Below the pieces are notes generated by a model that saw only the letters and a program-made list of their open reading frames with translations, ran no database searches and was not told where the DNA came from. A stretch of 64,000 nt of DNA from Geodermatophilus africanus. Its GTDB lineage: Bacteria; Actinomycetota; Actinomycetes; Mycobacteriales; Geodermatophilaceae. The stretch lies in assembly GCF_900107105.1 (NCBI RefSeq), contig NZ_FNOT01000001.1, forward strand, positions 186,001-250,000, in the 5' to 3' direction. Within the stretch, counting starts at the first letter, position 1. Each line of letters begins with the position of its first letter. Position numbers and translations under genes: made by a program. Shown piece by piece: positions 23,658 to 32,407 of the stretch.

Positions 23658-24518
23658 TCAGGACGGCGTGCGGTGGGCGTCGAGCCAGGTGAGGACGTGG
23701 GTCAGGACGGCGTCCTTCTCGGGCTCGTTGTGCGGCTCGTGGAACAGCCCGTCGTAGACCCGCACGGTGAGGTCGGGCGAGCCGGCGTGCGCCCGGACGA
23801 CCTCGCTGGCGGCCGGCGGCACCAGCCGGTCGGCGGTGCCGTGCAGCACGAGCAGCGGCAGGCGGAGCCCGGACAGCCGCCGCGGCATGGCCAGCGCGGT
23901 GGTCATGAGCTCGGCGCCGGTGCGGGCGACCATCCTCCCCGGGTGGTTGAGCGGGTCGGCGCGGTAGTCGCGCACCACCTCCGGGTCCCGGCTGACCGCC
24001 TCGGCGTCGAGCCGCAGGACGCCGAGGTCGGGCAGGAGGCGGGACAGCAGCGGCGCCACGGCCCGCTGGACGGGGTTCGCGGCGCTGGTGTCCAGCGCGG
24101 GGGCCGAGATCACCGCGCCGGCGACCCGGGCCTCCGGCGTCCCGGTCAGGTACTGGAGCGCGATCAGCCCACCCAGGCTGTGCCCGTAGACGAACAGCGG
24201 GACCCCCGGGTGCTCGTCGCCGGCGAATCGCACCAGCTCCGCGACGCCGTCGACGGCGGCGGCCATGCTGCCGATGTTGCCGCGCCTGCCCGGCGACCGG
24301 CCGTGGCCGGGGTGGTCGACGGCGTGGGCGGCGTAACCCGCGGCGGCCAGCCGCTGGGCGACGTGCCGGTACCGGCCGCCGTGCTCGTGCGCGCCGTGCA
24401 CCAGGACGACGGCGCCGACCGGGTCCTCGACGGTCCAGGCCTGCCGGTACAGCCCGGAGGCCAGCGCGCCCTCGGAGTGCGTGGGGGTCGGGGTCCCGCC
24501 GGGACGGGCAGCGGTCAT
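23658..24518 (-). CDS. Monoacylglycerol-lipase-like alpha/beta hydrolase
   Basis: 286 residues of the serine hydrolase family that includes mycobacterial Rv0183. Motifs: VVLVHGAHEHGGRYRHVAQR (the HG-xxEH-xGRY pattern of monoacylglycerol lipases), VDHPGHGRSPGRRGNI, the nucleophile elbow YGHSLGGLIALQYL, LLVLHGTADRLVPP (catalytic Asp) and FHEPHNEPEKD (catalytic His). It probably frees fatty acids from monoacylglycerols. The start at 24518 is chosen for GGAGGAGG eight bases upstream; an ATG at 24554 lies further up. It is divergent from the HhH gene at 24609. Confidence 0.88.
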   Translation of the reverse strand: MTAARPGGTPTPTHSEGALASGLYRQAWTVEDPVGAVVLVHGAHEHGGRYRHVAQRLAAAGYAAHAVDHPGHGRSPGRRGNIGSMAAAVDGVAELVRFAGDEHPGVPLFVYGHSLGGLIALQYLTGTPEARVAGAVISAPALDTSAANPVQRAVAPLLSRLLPDLGVLRLDAEAVSRDPEVVRDYRADPLNHPGRMVARTGAELMTTALAMPRRLSGLRLPLLVLHGTADRLVPPAASEVVRAHAGSPDLTVRVYDGLFHEPHNEPEKDAVLTHVLTWLDAHRTPS

Positions 24519-24595
24519 CGGGGGAGCCTCCTCCGGGAACGGACTGGTGCGCATCCTGCAGGAGCCCTGGTCCGGTGCGGCCGGGCGGTCGGTCC

Positions 24596-24601
24596 TAGGT
24601 T
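24596..24601 (+). promoter_or_regulatory. Predicted -10 box (TAGGTT) for leaderless transcription of the HhH gene
   Basis: TAGGTT is followed by exactly seven bases and then the ATG at 24609, the spacing expected when the transcript starts on the first base of the start codon. Leaderless mRNAs are common in actinobacteria. No ribosome site precedes this ATG, which fits. Confidence 0.6.
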
Positions 24602-24608
24602 GGACACC

Positions 24609-25130
24609 ATGCCGACCACGTCACCGGGGACCCCGCCCGGGCGGACCGTCAGCGACCTCGGCCTGCCCGCGCGGGCGGTCACGGCGCTGACCCGGGCCGG
24701 GATCACCACGACCGAACAGCTCGCCGGCCTCACCCGGGCCGACCTCGTGGCGATCAACGGGCTGGGGCCGGGCACCATCGCCGCCATCCGCGCCGTCGTC
24801 CCCGAGCCGCCCGGCCGCATCCCAGCGGCCGGGCGCGCGGAGCAGCTGCCCGTCCCCGAGCCGGACGACGAGGAGTCCCCGACCGCGCCGGCGATCCCCT
24901 CGTTCGAGTCGCTGCGCAGCACCCGCCGCCGGACGACGGTGGACCTGATCGTGCCCGCGACGCCGCCCCCGGCCGACCCGACGCCGACCGCGCCGCCACC
25001 GCCGGACTACGCCGACCTCTACCGCCTCGGCGTGCGGGTGGGCACGGCCGTGATCACCCTGCCGGTGCGGCTGGCGCTGCGCGTCGTCCGGGAGCCGGCC
25101 CGCCGGCTGCGGCACCTGGTCCGCAGGTAG
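24609..25130 (+). CDS. Helix-hairpin-helix (RNA polymerase alpha-CTD-like) protein
   Basis: 173 residues. Residues ~10-60 read VSDLGLPARAVTALTRAGIT, TTEQLAGLTRADLVAINGLG and PGTIAAIRAVVPE. This is the helix-hairpin-helix pattern of the RNA polymerase alpha C-terminal domain and similar DNA-binding modules (LGLPxRAxxxLxxxGIxTxxxL...GLG). The rest is Pro-rich and probably disordered, ending in a basic segment (LRVVREPARRLRHLVRR) that could touch nucleic acid or membrane. The role is unknown. A leaderless promoter is predicted. Confidence 0.72.
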   Translation: MPTTSPGTPPGRTVSDLGLPARAVTALTRAGITTTEQLAGLTRADLVAINGLGPGTIAAIRAVVPEPPGRIPAAGRAEQLPVPEPDDEESPTAPAIPSFESLRSTRRRTTVDLIVPATPPPADPTPTAPPPPDYADLYRLGVRVGTAVITLPVRLALRVVREPARRLRHLVRR

Positions 25131-25162
25131 GGCGGGCCGCCGGGCGGGGTACCCCACCGGCC

Positions 25163-25330
25163 ATGGACACCGAGAGCACCCCTGACGGCCCGCAGCAGAT
25201 CGCTCCCCCGCCGCCCGACGACCCGCGCGTGCCCCGCCTCGAGGACGCCGAGCCGACGCGCAGCAGGGAGCTCGGCGGCGCCGCCCCGGCCGTCGGACCC
25301 GAGACGCCGGAGCTGCCGGAGACCGACTGA
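25163..25330 (+). CDS. Small acidic protein of 55 residues, unknown
   Basis: The frame MDTESTPDGPQQIAPPPPDD continues through PRVPRLEDAEPTRSRELGG and ends PETPELPETD. It is rich in Pro, Glu and Asp and looks disordered. It starts 32 bases after the HhH gene and could be co-transcribed with it. No homologue is recognised; the call rests on codon bias alone. Confidence 0.45.
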   Translation: MDTESTPDGPQQIAPPPPDDPRVPRLEDAEPTRSRELGGAAPAVGPETPELPETD

Positions 25331-25409
25331 GGCGGCCACCCGCGGCGCGCCGCCGGTCCCGCTCTCTGCCAAGCTCGCCGCCTCAGTCCCCCACCGTGCA
25401 GGAGGCACC

Positions 25410-26375
25410 GTGCGCGCCGCCCAGATCGCCACCCTCGACGGCCCCTCGGCCATCTCGGTCGTCGACGTCCCCGAGCCCGACGCGGACGGCGGGGTGCTGG
25501 TCGACGTGCACGTCGCGGGGGTCACCTTCCCCGAGGTGCTGCTCAGCCGGGGCCAGTACCAGGTCAAGCCCGAGCTGCCGTTCGTCCCCGGCAGCGAGGT
25601 CGCCGGGACCGTGCGCAGCGCCCCCGAGGGCAGCGGCCTGCAGCCCGGCCAGCGGGTGGCCGCCTTCCCCGGCTTCGGCGGCTTCGCCGAGGTGGCCGCG
25701 GCCGACCCCGGCTTCGTCTTCCCCCTGCCCGACGGCGTGACCTTCGAGCAGGGCGCGGCGCTGCCGATGAACTACCTGACCATGCTCTTCGCGCTGCGCC
25801 GCCGCGGCCGGCTGCAGGAGGGCGAGACCGTGCTGGTGCACGGCGCCGCCGGCGGCCTCGGGACGGCGGGGATCCAGCTGGCCAAGGCGTACGGCGCGCG
25901 CGTGCTCGCCGTGGTGTCGAGCGAGGCCAAGGGCGAGACCGCGCGGGCCGCCGGCGCCGACGAGGTCGTGCTCGCCGACGGCTTCCGCGACCGGGTCAGG
26001 GAGCTCACCGACGGCCGGGGCGTCGACCTGGTCGCCGACCCGGTCGGCGGCGACCGCTTCACCGACTCGCTGCGCAGCCTCGCGCGGGAGGGCCGGCTGC
26101 TGGTCCTCGGCTTCACCGGCGGGGAGATCCCCACGGTGAAGGTCAACCGGCTGCTGCTCAACAACGTGTCGGTCGTCGGCGTCGGCTGGGGCGCGTTCTG
26201 GTTGGGCGAGCCCGGCTACGTGCAGGAGCAGTGGACCGAGCTGCTGCCGCTGCTCGAGCGCGGCGCCCTGGAACCCGTCATCGGCTCGGTGCACGACCTC
26301 GCCGACGCCGCGGCCGCGGTCACCGAGCTCGACGAGCGCCGGGCCAGCGGCAAGGTGCTGCTGCGCGTCCGCTGA
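25410..26375 (+). CDS. NADPH:quinone oxidoreductase, zinc-independent MDR family
   Basis: 321 residues with the medium-chain dehydrogenase fold. The N-terminal catalytic domain starts MRAAQIATLDGPSAISVVDV and has FPEVLLSRGQYQVKPELPFV and PGSEVAGTV, without the zinc-binding Cys/His of alcohol dehydrogenases. The nucleotide-binding motif is VLVHGAAGGLGTAGIQLAKA. VDLVADPVGGDRFTDSLRSL and the C-terminal GKVLLRV are typical of QOR-type reductases. It reduces quinones or alpha,beta-unsaturated carbonyls with NADPH. The GTG start has AGGAGGCACC upstream. The hairpin repeat B follows its 3' end. Confidence 0.9.
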   Translation: MRAAQIATLDGPSAISVVDVPEPDADGGVLVDVHVAGVTFPEVLLSRGQYQVKPELPFVPGSEVAGTVRSAPEGSGLQPGQRVAAFPGFGGFAEVAAADPGFVFPLPDGVTFEQGAALPMNYLTMLFALRRRGRLQEGETVLVHGAAGGLGTAGIQLAKAYGARVLAVVSSEAKGETARAAGADEVVLADGFRDRVRELTDGRGVDLVADPVGGDRFTDSLRSLAREGRLLVLGFTGGEIPTVKVNRLLLNNVSVVGVGWGAFWLGEPGYVQEQWTELLPLLERGALEPVIGSVHDLADAAAAVTELDERRASGKVLLRVR

Positions 26376-26404
26376 CGGAGGCCCACCCTTCCCCCACGCC
26401 TCGT

Positions 26405-26462
26405 GAAAGGACCCCGTCCTCCCCACCCCTCGCAAGCTCGGGGCGGTGCCCCGGACGGGGCC
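26405..26462. repeat. Dispersed 58-bp hairpin repeat, copy B
   Basis: Same length as copy A and almost the same sequence: GAAAGGACCCCGTCC at the start, TCGCAAGCTCGGGGCGGTGC in the middle, GGACGGGGCC at the end. It separates the convergent quinone oxidoreductase (stop 26375) and PucR-type regulator (stop 26487). Confidence 0.87.
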
Positions 26463-26486
26463 AGCGGGCCCCTGAAGGGTGGCCGA

Positions 26487-27755
26487 TCAGCCGACTCTCG
26501 GCCCGCGCCAGCGCAGCACCTCCAGCGCCGCGGCGACGCCGACCACGTTGTCCGCCAGCGGGCGCGGCAGCAGCTCGTCGGCGCGGGCCAGCCGGCGCAG
26601 CACCGTGTTGCGGTGGGTGTAGAGCCGTTCGGCGGTGCGCGAGGTGCTGCCCAGCTCGCGGACGTAGGTCAGCACCGCGTGCCGGGTGTCGGCGTCGGCG
26701 TCCAGCAGGTCCCCCAGGGTGTCGGCGAGGAAGTCGTCGGCCTGCGTCGGCTCGGCCGTGAGCAGGGCGACCAGCTGCACGTCCTCGTAGCGGGCCACCT
26801 GCTGCGGGGAGGTCAACCGGGCGACCATGCGCTGGGTGGTGGCGGCGTCCAGGTGGCTGCGGCGGAACCCGTCGACGTCCCGGCCGGGCCGGCCCACCGC
26901 CACCCGGACGTCGGGGTGCGCGGCGAGCTCGCCGGCCAGCTGTCCCGCGTGCGGCGCGCTCGCCACCGGCAGCCACAGCCACAGCGCCGCGGCACTGGCC
27001 ACGACGGTCAGCCGGTGCGCGGCCCCGCCGGCCCGGACGACGGCCTCCGCCGCGGCCTCCAGCTGCTCGAAGGCCACCCCTGCCCCGCTCCACACGATCG
27101 CGGCGGTGTGCGGGCCGGCCAGGCCGTAGCCGAGCTGGGCCTCGGCGCGGGCGCGGCCGATGGGCGCGCCCTCGAGCAGCAGCGTGACCGCGGCGCGGCG
27201 CTCGGCGTGCGCGCCGCGGGTGAGCTCGTCGCGCTCGGCCCGCATCCGCTCCGAGGTGGCCGCGACGGTGTCCTCGATGAAGGTGGCGATGGACAGCGCG
27301 GAGACGTCGAGCAGCTCCCGCAGCTCGGCGGGGTCGGAGGTCAGCTCGAAGCAGATCTGCATCCACCGCCGCCAGGCCACGCCCTGCGCGGCGCGGTAGG
27401 CGTCCAGGGCCGACTCGTCCAGGCCCCGCCGGACCAGGTCGCGGGCCGCCTCCAGCGACTCCGGGCCGGTGTTGGCCGGGACCCGGCGTCCCGGGTGCTG
27501 CACGTTGGCCGCCGCCCAGTGCAGCAGGTTGGCCAGGTTGGCCCGCCGGGTCACGGCGGCGAGCACCGGGTCCTCGGCGACCGGCCGCATCCGCGGCCCG
27601 CCCAGGGCGGCCGCGTGCAGCGTCTCGACCCACGCGTCGTGGGGGTCGAGCGCCACCTCGGCGCCACGCCGGAAGAGCTCCCGCCCCCGTGGTGACAGCT
27701 CCGGCCAGCGAACCTCTGCAGCACCGCGCACCACCGGGCGAGCATCCTGGTGCAC
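26487..27755 (-). CDS. PucR/CdaR-family helix-turn-helix transcriptional regulator
   Basis: About 422 residues. The C-terminus has the PucR-type HTH: LTYVRELGSTSRTAERLYTH then RNTVLRRLARADELL, which normally binds operators as a tetramer-like protein with an N-terminal sensor. The middle part (about 190-330) resembles the GGDEF-like CdaR domain, and the N-terminal part has the RsbRD-N-like helical pattern. The gene diverges from the monooxygenase operon at 27799 and most likely controls it. The start is uncertain: GTG 27755 is chosen as the first codon not overlapping the divergent gene; other GTG codons lie on both sides. If correct, an 11-bp palindrome covers its start. Confidence 0.82.
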   Translation of the reverse strand: MHQDARPVVRGAAEVRWPELSPRGRELFRRGAEVALDPHDAWVETLHAAALGGPRMRPVAEDPVLAAVTRRANLANLLHWAAANVQHPGRRVPANTGPESLEAARDLVRRGLDESALDAYRAAQGVAWRRWMQICFELTSDPAELRELLDVSALSIATFIEDTVAATSERMRAERDELTRGAHAERRAAVTLLLEGAPIGRARAEAQLGYGLAGPHTAAIVWSGAGVAFEQLEAAAEAVVRAGGAAHRLTVVASAAALWLWLPVASAPHAGQLAGELAAHPDVRVAVGRPGRDVDGFRRSHLDAATTQRMVARLTSPQQVARYEDVQLVALLTAEPTQADDFLADTLGDLLDADADTRHAVLTYVRELGSTSRTAERLYTHRNTVLRRLARADELLPRPLADNVVGVAAALEVLRWRGPRVG

Positions 27756-27761
27756 TGTGCA
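27751..27761. promoter_or_regulatory. 11-bp palindrome TGCACTGTGCA in the regulator-monooxygenase intergenic region
   Basis: TGCAC and GTGCA are perfect inverted arms around one T. It lies 38 bases before the monooxygenase GTG and at the proposed regulator start, a place that fits an operator for the divergent PucR-type regulator. It is short and could be chance. Confidence 0.4.
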
Positions 27762-27798
27762 ATGGCGCAAGGCCGCGACGGCACGGAGAGTCGGACGG

Positions 27799-29295
27799 GT
27801 GACCACTCCGCAGCCGCCGGTCGAGCACCTCGACGTCCTCGTCGTCGGGGCCGGGATCTCCGGCATCGGGGCCGGGCGGTACCTGAGGACCGAGCTGCCG
27901 GCGAAGAGCTTCGCGATCCTGGAGGCCCGCACGGCCTCCGGCGGCACCTGGGACCTCTTCCGCTACCCCGGCATCCGCTCGGACTCCGACCTGCACACCT
28001 TCGGCTACGACTTCAAGCCGTGGCGGGACGAGCAGTCGATCGCCGACGCGCCGCGGATCCTCGCCTACCTGCGCGAGACGATCACCGAGAACGGCCTGGA
28101 CGCCGCCATCCGGTACTCCCACCGGGTGCTGGCGGCCTCGTGGTCGACCGCCGACGCCCGCTGGACCGTCCACGTGGAGCGCACCGACACCGGCGAGCGG
28201 CTGCAGCTGTCGGCGAACTGGCTGTTCTGCGCCGGTGGCTACTACCGCTACGACGAGGGCCACACCCCGGTGTTCGCCGGCCGGGAGCGCTTCCGCGGCC
28301 CGATCGTGCACCCGCAGGCCTGGCCCGAGGACCTCGACCACGCCGGCAAGCGGGTGCTCGTGATCGGCAGCGGCGCCACAGCGGTCACCCTGGTGCCGGC
28401 CCTGGCCGAGACCGCCGCGCACGTGACGATGCTGCAGCGGACGCCGTCCTACGTCCTGCCCGTCCCGCGCCACGACGCGCTCGCCAACCGGCTGCGGGCG
28501 CTGCTCGGCGAGGACCGCGCCTACGCCCTGACCCGGCGCAAGAACATCGCCCGCGGCATCGGCATCTGGCGGTTCTGCCAGAAGTACCCCAGGGCGGCCC
28601 GCAGGCTGATCCGCTGGGTCAACACCAAGCAGCTGCCCGAGGGCTTCGACGTCGACACCCACTTCAACCCGCCCTACGACCCGTGGGACCAGCGGCTGTG
28701 CGCCGTCCCCGACGGCGACCTGTTCCGCGCCATCCGCAGGGGTACGGCCGACGTCGTCACCGACCGGATCGAGACCTTCACCGAGGACGGCGTGCTGCTG
28801 GCGTCCGGCCGCGAGCTCGAGGCCGACGTCATCGTCACCGCCACGGGGCTGAACGTGCAGGCCATCGGCGGCATCTCGCTGACCGTCGACGGCGAGCCGG
28901 TGCACCTGCCCGACACGGTCACCTACAAGGGGATGATGCTCTCCGGTGTCCCCAACTTCGTGATCGCCATCGGCTACACGAACTCCTCCTGGACGCTGAA
29001 GATCGGCCTGCTCTGCGAGCATTTCTGCCGGCTGCTGGCGCACATGGACGCGCATGGGTACGACGTCGCGCGCCCCGAGCCGAGCGACCCGGACATGCCG
29101 ACCCGACCCTTCCTCGATTTCGCGGCCGGCTACATCCAGCGCGCGGTCGACCGGTTGCCCCGCCAGGGCGACCGGATGCCGTGGCTGACGTCGACGAGCT
29201 ACGCGGCCGACGTCAAGCTGCTGCGCGCCGACAGCGTCACCGACCCCGAGCTGCACCTGTCCCGCTCCGCCGACCGCGCGGCGGTGACGGCATGA
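27799..29295 (+). CDS. Baeyer-Villiger-type flavin monooxygenase (MymA/EtaA-like)
   Basis: 498 residues of class B flavoprotein monooxygenase. It has the FAD motif VVGAGISGIGAGRYL, the BVMO fingerprint FRGPIVHPQAWP (FxGxxxHxxxWP), the NADPH motif VLVIGSGATAVTLVPAL, and PYDPWDQRLCAVPDGDLFRA. The latter and VTATGLNVQAIGG are typical of the EtaA/MymA branch. It inserts oxygen into ketones or oxidises thioamides and sulfides. The GTG at 27799 follows GGAG. The next gene starts within its stop codon (ATGA). Order and families equal mymA-lipR-sadH of Mycobacterium tuberculosis, here with a PucR-type regulator instead of VirS. Confidence 0.9.
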   Translation: MTTPQPPVEHLDVLVVGAGISGIGAGRYLRTELPAKSFAILEARTASGGTWDLFRYPGIRSDSDLHTFGYDFKPWRDEQSIADAPRILAYLRETITENGLDAAIRYSHRVLAASWSTADARWTVHVERTDTGERLQLSANWLFCAGGYYRYDEGHTPVFAGRERFRGPIVHPQAWPEDLDHAGKRVLVIGSGATAVTLVPALAETAAHVTMLQRTPSYVLPVPRHDALANRLRALLGEDRAYALTRRKNIARGIGIWRFCQKYPRAARRLIRWVNTKQLPEGFDVDTHFNPPYDPWDQRLCAVPDGDLFRAIRRGTADVVTDRIETFTEDGVLLASGRELEADVIVTATGLNVQAIGGISLTVDGEPVHLPDTVTYKGMMLSGVPNFVIAIGYTNSSWTLKIGLLCEHFCRLLAHMDAHGYDVARPEPSDPDMPTRPFLDFAAGYIQRAVDRLPRQGDRMPWLTSTSYAADVKLLRADSVTDPELHLSRSADRAAVTA

Positions 29296-30209
29296 CGGCG
29301 ACCGCGGAGGACACCGACCGGTTCGTCGACCTGCCCGCCGGCCCGCGGCTGTGCTGCCGGGTCGACGGCCCGGACGACGGGACGCCGCTGCTGCTGATCG
29401 CCGGCCTGGGCCTGGACCTCACCTCCTGGCCGCAGCGGATGGTCGGGGGCTTCGCCGAGCGCGGCTTCCGGGTCGTCCGCTTTGACAACCGCGACGCCGG
29501 CCGGTCCTCGCGGATCGCCGCGCCGCCGCCCGGGCGGGTGCGCCAGCTGCTGGCCCGACCGCGGCCGGACGCCTACGACCTCACCGACATGGCCGCCGAC
29601 ACCGTGGGCCTGCTCGACGCCCTGGGTGTCGAGCGGGTCCACCTGCTGGGCATGTCGATGGGCGGGATGATCGCCCAGGCCGTCGCCGCGCGGCACCCGG
29701 CGCGGGTGCTCAGCCTGACGTCGGTCTTCTCCACGACCGGGGACCGGCGGGTCGGCCAGCCGGCCCGCTCGACGCTGCTGCGGCTGGCGAAGGCCCCGGC
29801 GCGCACCGTCGAGGAGTCCGTGGAGCGGCACCTGGCGATGCTCGGGCACCTCGGCTCGGCGACCTTCCCGCCCGACGAGGAGGTCGAGCGGGCCTGGGCG
29901 ACCGCGGTGTGGGACCGCGGCGGCGGCGCCCGCTCCGGTGCACCGGTGGGCCGGCAGATCGGCGCCATCCAGGCCTCCGGCGACCGGACGCCGGACCTGG
30001 CCCGGATCACCGCACCGACGCTGGTGGTCCACGGCGACCGCGACCTGATGGTGCACCCGACCGGCGGGCGGGCCACCGCCGCCGCGATCCCCGGCGCCCG
30101 GCACGTCGAGGTCGCCGGCATGGCGCACCACCTGGCCCCCGGCGTCGTCGACCGCCTCGTCGAGCTCACCACCGACCTGGCCCGGACCACCTCAGGAGAG
30201 ACCCGATGA
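29292..30209 (+). CDS. Alpha/beta hydrolase (LipR position in a mymA-like operon)
   Basis: 305 residues. Features are LLLIAGLGLDLTSWPQRMVG (oxyanion turn), RVVRFDNRDAGRSSRI, the nucleophile elbow LLGMSMGGMIAQAVAARHPA, APTLVVHGDRDLMVHPTGG (acid) and VAGMAHHLAPG (His). The FDNRDAGRS pattern is typical of esterases and haloperoxidase-like hydrolases often paired with BVMOs, where they open the lactone or ester made by the monooxygenase. The ATG overlaps the monooxygenase stop by four bases, and its own stop overlaps the SDR start the same way. Confidence 0.88.
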   Translation: MTATAEDTDRFVDLPAGPRLCCRVDGPDDGTPLLLIAGLGLDLTSWPQRMVGGFAERGFRVVRFDNRDAGRSSRIAAPPPGRVRQLLARPRPDAYDLTDMAADTVGLLDALGVERVHLLGMSMGGMIAQAVAARHPARVLSLTSVFSTTGDRRVGQPARSTLLRLAKAPARTVEESVERHLAMLGHLGSATFPPDEEVERAWATAVWDRGGGARSGAPVGRQIGAIQASGDRTPDLARITAPTLVVHGDRDLMVHPTGGRATAAAIPGARHVEVAGMAHHLAPGVVDRLVELTTDLARTTSGETR

Positions 30210-31054
30210 GCAGCGTGCGCGGCAAGGTCGCCGTCGTGACCGGCGCCGGTTCCGGCATCGGCCGGCAGCTGGCCCTCGAACTGGCGAAGCGCGGCGCGCG
30301 GCTGGCGCTGTCCGACGTCGACGAGCCGGGCCTGGGCGAGTCCGCCGACCGGGCCCGGGCGCTGGGGGCGGAGGTGCGCACCGCCCGGGTCGACGTCAGC
30401 GACCGCGCCGCCGTCGAGGCGTACGCGGCCGCGGTGGCGGAGCACTTCGGCGTCGTCCACCAGGTCTACAACAACGCTGGTGTCGCCGGCGGGAGCACCG
30501 TGCTCGACAGCACCTGGGCCGACTACGACCGGGTGCTGTCGATCAATCTGTTCGGCGTCGTCCACGGCACCAAGGCGTTCCTGCCGCACCTCGTCGCCTC
30601 CGGCGACGGCCACGTCGTCAACGTCTCCAGTCTCAACGGGATCATGGGCCAGGGCGGCATGACGGCGTACTGCACCAGCAAGTTCGGCGTCCGCGGCTTC
30701 ACCGAGAGCCTGCGGGCGGAGCTGCTGGCCGCGGGGCACCCGGTGCAGGTCAGCGTGGTCCACCCCGGCGGGGTGCGGACCAACATCGCCACGGCGGCGT
30801 TGGAGCACGCGAAGGCCCAGGGCCAGCAGGTCACCGCGGCCGACGAGGCCCGCCACCGTCGGTACAACGAGCAGCTGCTGCGGATGCCCCCGGAGCAGGC
30901 CGCGCGGATCGTCCTCGACGGGGTGGAGGCCGGCCGGCCCCGCATCCTGGTGGGCAACGACGCCAAGGCCGTCGACCTGCTGGTCCGGCTGGTGCCGCGG
31001 CTGTACCCGGTGCTGGTCGCCCGCGCGGAGCGCCGCTTCTCCGGCGGCGCCTGA
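30206..31054 (+). CDS. Short-chain dehydrogenase/reductase (SadH position)
   Basis: 282 residues of the classical SDR fold. NAD(P) is bound through VAVVTGAGSGIGRQLALELA. NNAGVAGGS follows, and the active site is formed by Ser in NVSSLNG and Tyr-Lys in YCTSKFG. It reduces a ketone or oxidises an alcohol. In this operon it could make the ketone substrate of the monooxygenase or handle the alcohol released by the hydrolase. The ATG overlaps the hydrolase stop (ATGA) and is preceded by AGGAGAG. The operon ends here: the next gene is convergent. Confidence 0.9.
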   Translation: MSSVRGKVAVVTGAGSGIGRQLALELAKRGARLALSDVDEPGLGESADRARALGAEVRTARVDVSDRAAVEAYAAAVAEHFGVVHQVYNNAGVAGGSTVLDSTWADYDRVLSINLFGVVHGTKAFLPHLVASGDGHVVNVSSLNGIMGQGGMTAYCTSKFGVRGFTESLRAELLAAGHPVQVSVVHPGGVRTNIATAALEHAKAQGQQVTAADEARHRRYNEQLLRMPPEQAARIVLDGVEAGRPRILVGNDAKAVDLLVRLVPRLYPVLVARAERRFSGGA

Positions 31055-31085
31055 CATGCTCCCGGACGGCGGCGGGTCCCGACGG

Positions 31086-32276
31086 TCACGGCCGGCCGGG
31101 GTCCGGCACGCGGGCGACGTCGGCCCCGCCCCCCGCCGACGGGTACCGGTCGAAGGCGGCGAGGTCGGCCAGCTGGAGGGTCCGGGCGACGTCGCTCGGT
31201 GACACGACGCCGACGACCCGGCCGCCGTCCAGGACGACCGCGCGGCCGTCGCTGCACCCCTCCATGCGCGGCAGCAGCTCGGTCAGCGGCTCGCCGGGCC
31301 GGGCGACCGGGATCTCCGGCGGCGGGCAGGCGATATCCCGGAGCCGCGTCGTGGTCCGGGCCGCGGGCGGGACGGAGCGCAGCCGGTTGAGCGTCACGAG
31401 GCCGACGAGTGCGCCGTCGCGGTCGACGAGCGGATAGGTGCTGAAACGCCGCACCAGGGCCACCTCGTGCAGGAAGCGCTCGACGCTCAGGTCGGGGTCG
31501 GCGACCAGTGCGGGGCTGCTCATGACCGCGTCGACGGCCAGGCCGCCCAGTCGGCCGGAGACCTGGGCGTGCTGCTCCTCGGCCGTCGCGGCGTTGACGA
31601 GGAACAGCCCGACGAGCGCGAGCCAGAGCCCGCCGAACCCCCGGCCGGTGACCAGTTGCAGGAAGCCCAGGGCGATGAGGGCGAAGCCGAAGAACCGGCC
31701 CGCCCGCGCCGCGGTCACCGCCGAGGACCACGCGTCGCCGCGGAGCCGCCACAGGAGCGCGCGCAGCAGCCGCCCACCGTCGAGCGGGGCGGCCGGGACC
31801 AGGTTGAAGACGGCGAGCACCACGTTGATGCCGGCGAGGTACTCCAGGACGGCCACCGGCAGCCCGTCGGCCCCCGCGACCCGCGCCAGCATCGCCGCTG
31901 CGCCGAAGAGCACCCCGAGCACCAGGCTGGTGAGGGGGCCGACGCCGGCGATGCGGAACTCCGCCCCCGGCGTCCGGGCTCCTCCCCTCAGCCGGGCCAC
32001 GCCCCCCAGCAGCCACAGGGTGATGCCCTCGACCTCGACCCCGTTGCGGCGGGCCACGAGGGCGTGGGCCAGCTCGTGCGCCAACAGTGAGGCGAGGAAG
32101 GCGAGGGCGGCCGCCAACGCGGCGACGACGTACGCGGCAGCGCCGCGGCCGGGCAGCACCAGGGGGAACCGGCCGAACGCCAGTCCCCCGGCGATGATCA
32201 GGACGATCACGAGGACACTGGCGTTCACGCCGACGCGGATGCCGGCGATCCGGCCCAGGCCGAAGGTCTCCCTCAC
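31086..32276 (-). CDS. Site-2 protease family M50 metalloprotease with CBS domains
   Basis: 396 residues. The N-terminal half holds about six membrane helices with the zinc site HELAH at residues 67-71 and the second metal ligand region NLVPAAPLDGG at about 158-168. The C-terminal half (about 240-380) is a pair of CBS domains (AVMSSPALVADPDLSVERFL and VVGVVSPSDVAR), which usually bind adenine nucleotides and could gate activity. Such intramembrane proteases release membrane-bound regulators. This is the SpoIVFB-like group. It diverges from the Spo0M gene across a ~130-base gap. Confidence 0.92.
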   Translation of the reverse strand: MRETFGLGRIAGIRVGVNASVLVIVLIIAGGLAFGRFPLVLPGRGAAAYVVAALAAALAFLASLLAHELAHALVARRNGVEVEGITLWLLGGVARLRGGARTPGAEFRIAGVGPLTSLVLGVLFGAAAMLARVAGADGLPVAVLEYLAGINVVLAVFNLVPAAPLDGGRLLRALLWRLRGDAWSSAVTAARAGRFFGFALIALGFLQLVTGRGFGGLWLALVGLFLVNAATAEEQHAQVSGRLGGLAVDAVMSSPALVADPDLSVERFLHEVALVRRFSTYPLVDRDGALVGLVTLNRLRSVPPAARTTTRLRDIACPPPEIPVARPGEPLTELLPRMEGCSDGRAVVLDGGRVVGVVSPSDVARTLQLADLAAFDRYPSAGGGADVARVPDPGRP

Positions 32277-32407
32277 GTTCTCCTCCTCGGTGACGATGCC
32301 GCTGGGAGGTCCATGCGGACTCCAGTGGCCCCACCATCAGCGGTGACACCGGACGAGCCCGGTGACAGGCTCCCGCCCACTCATCTCTACGAACCAGGAG
32401 GACCCTG

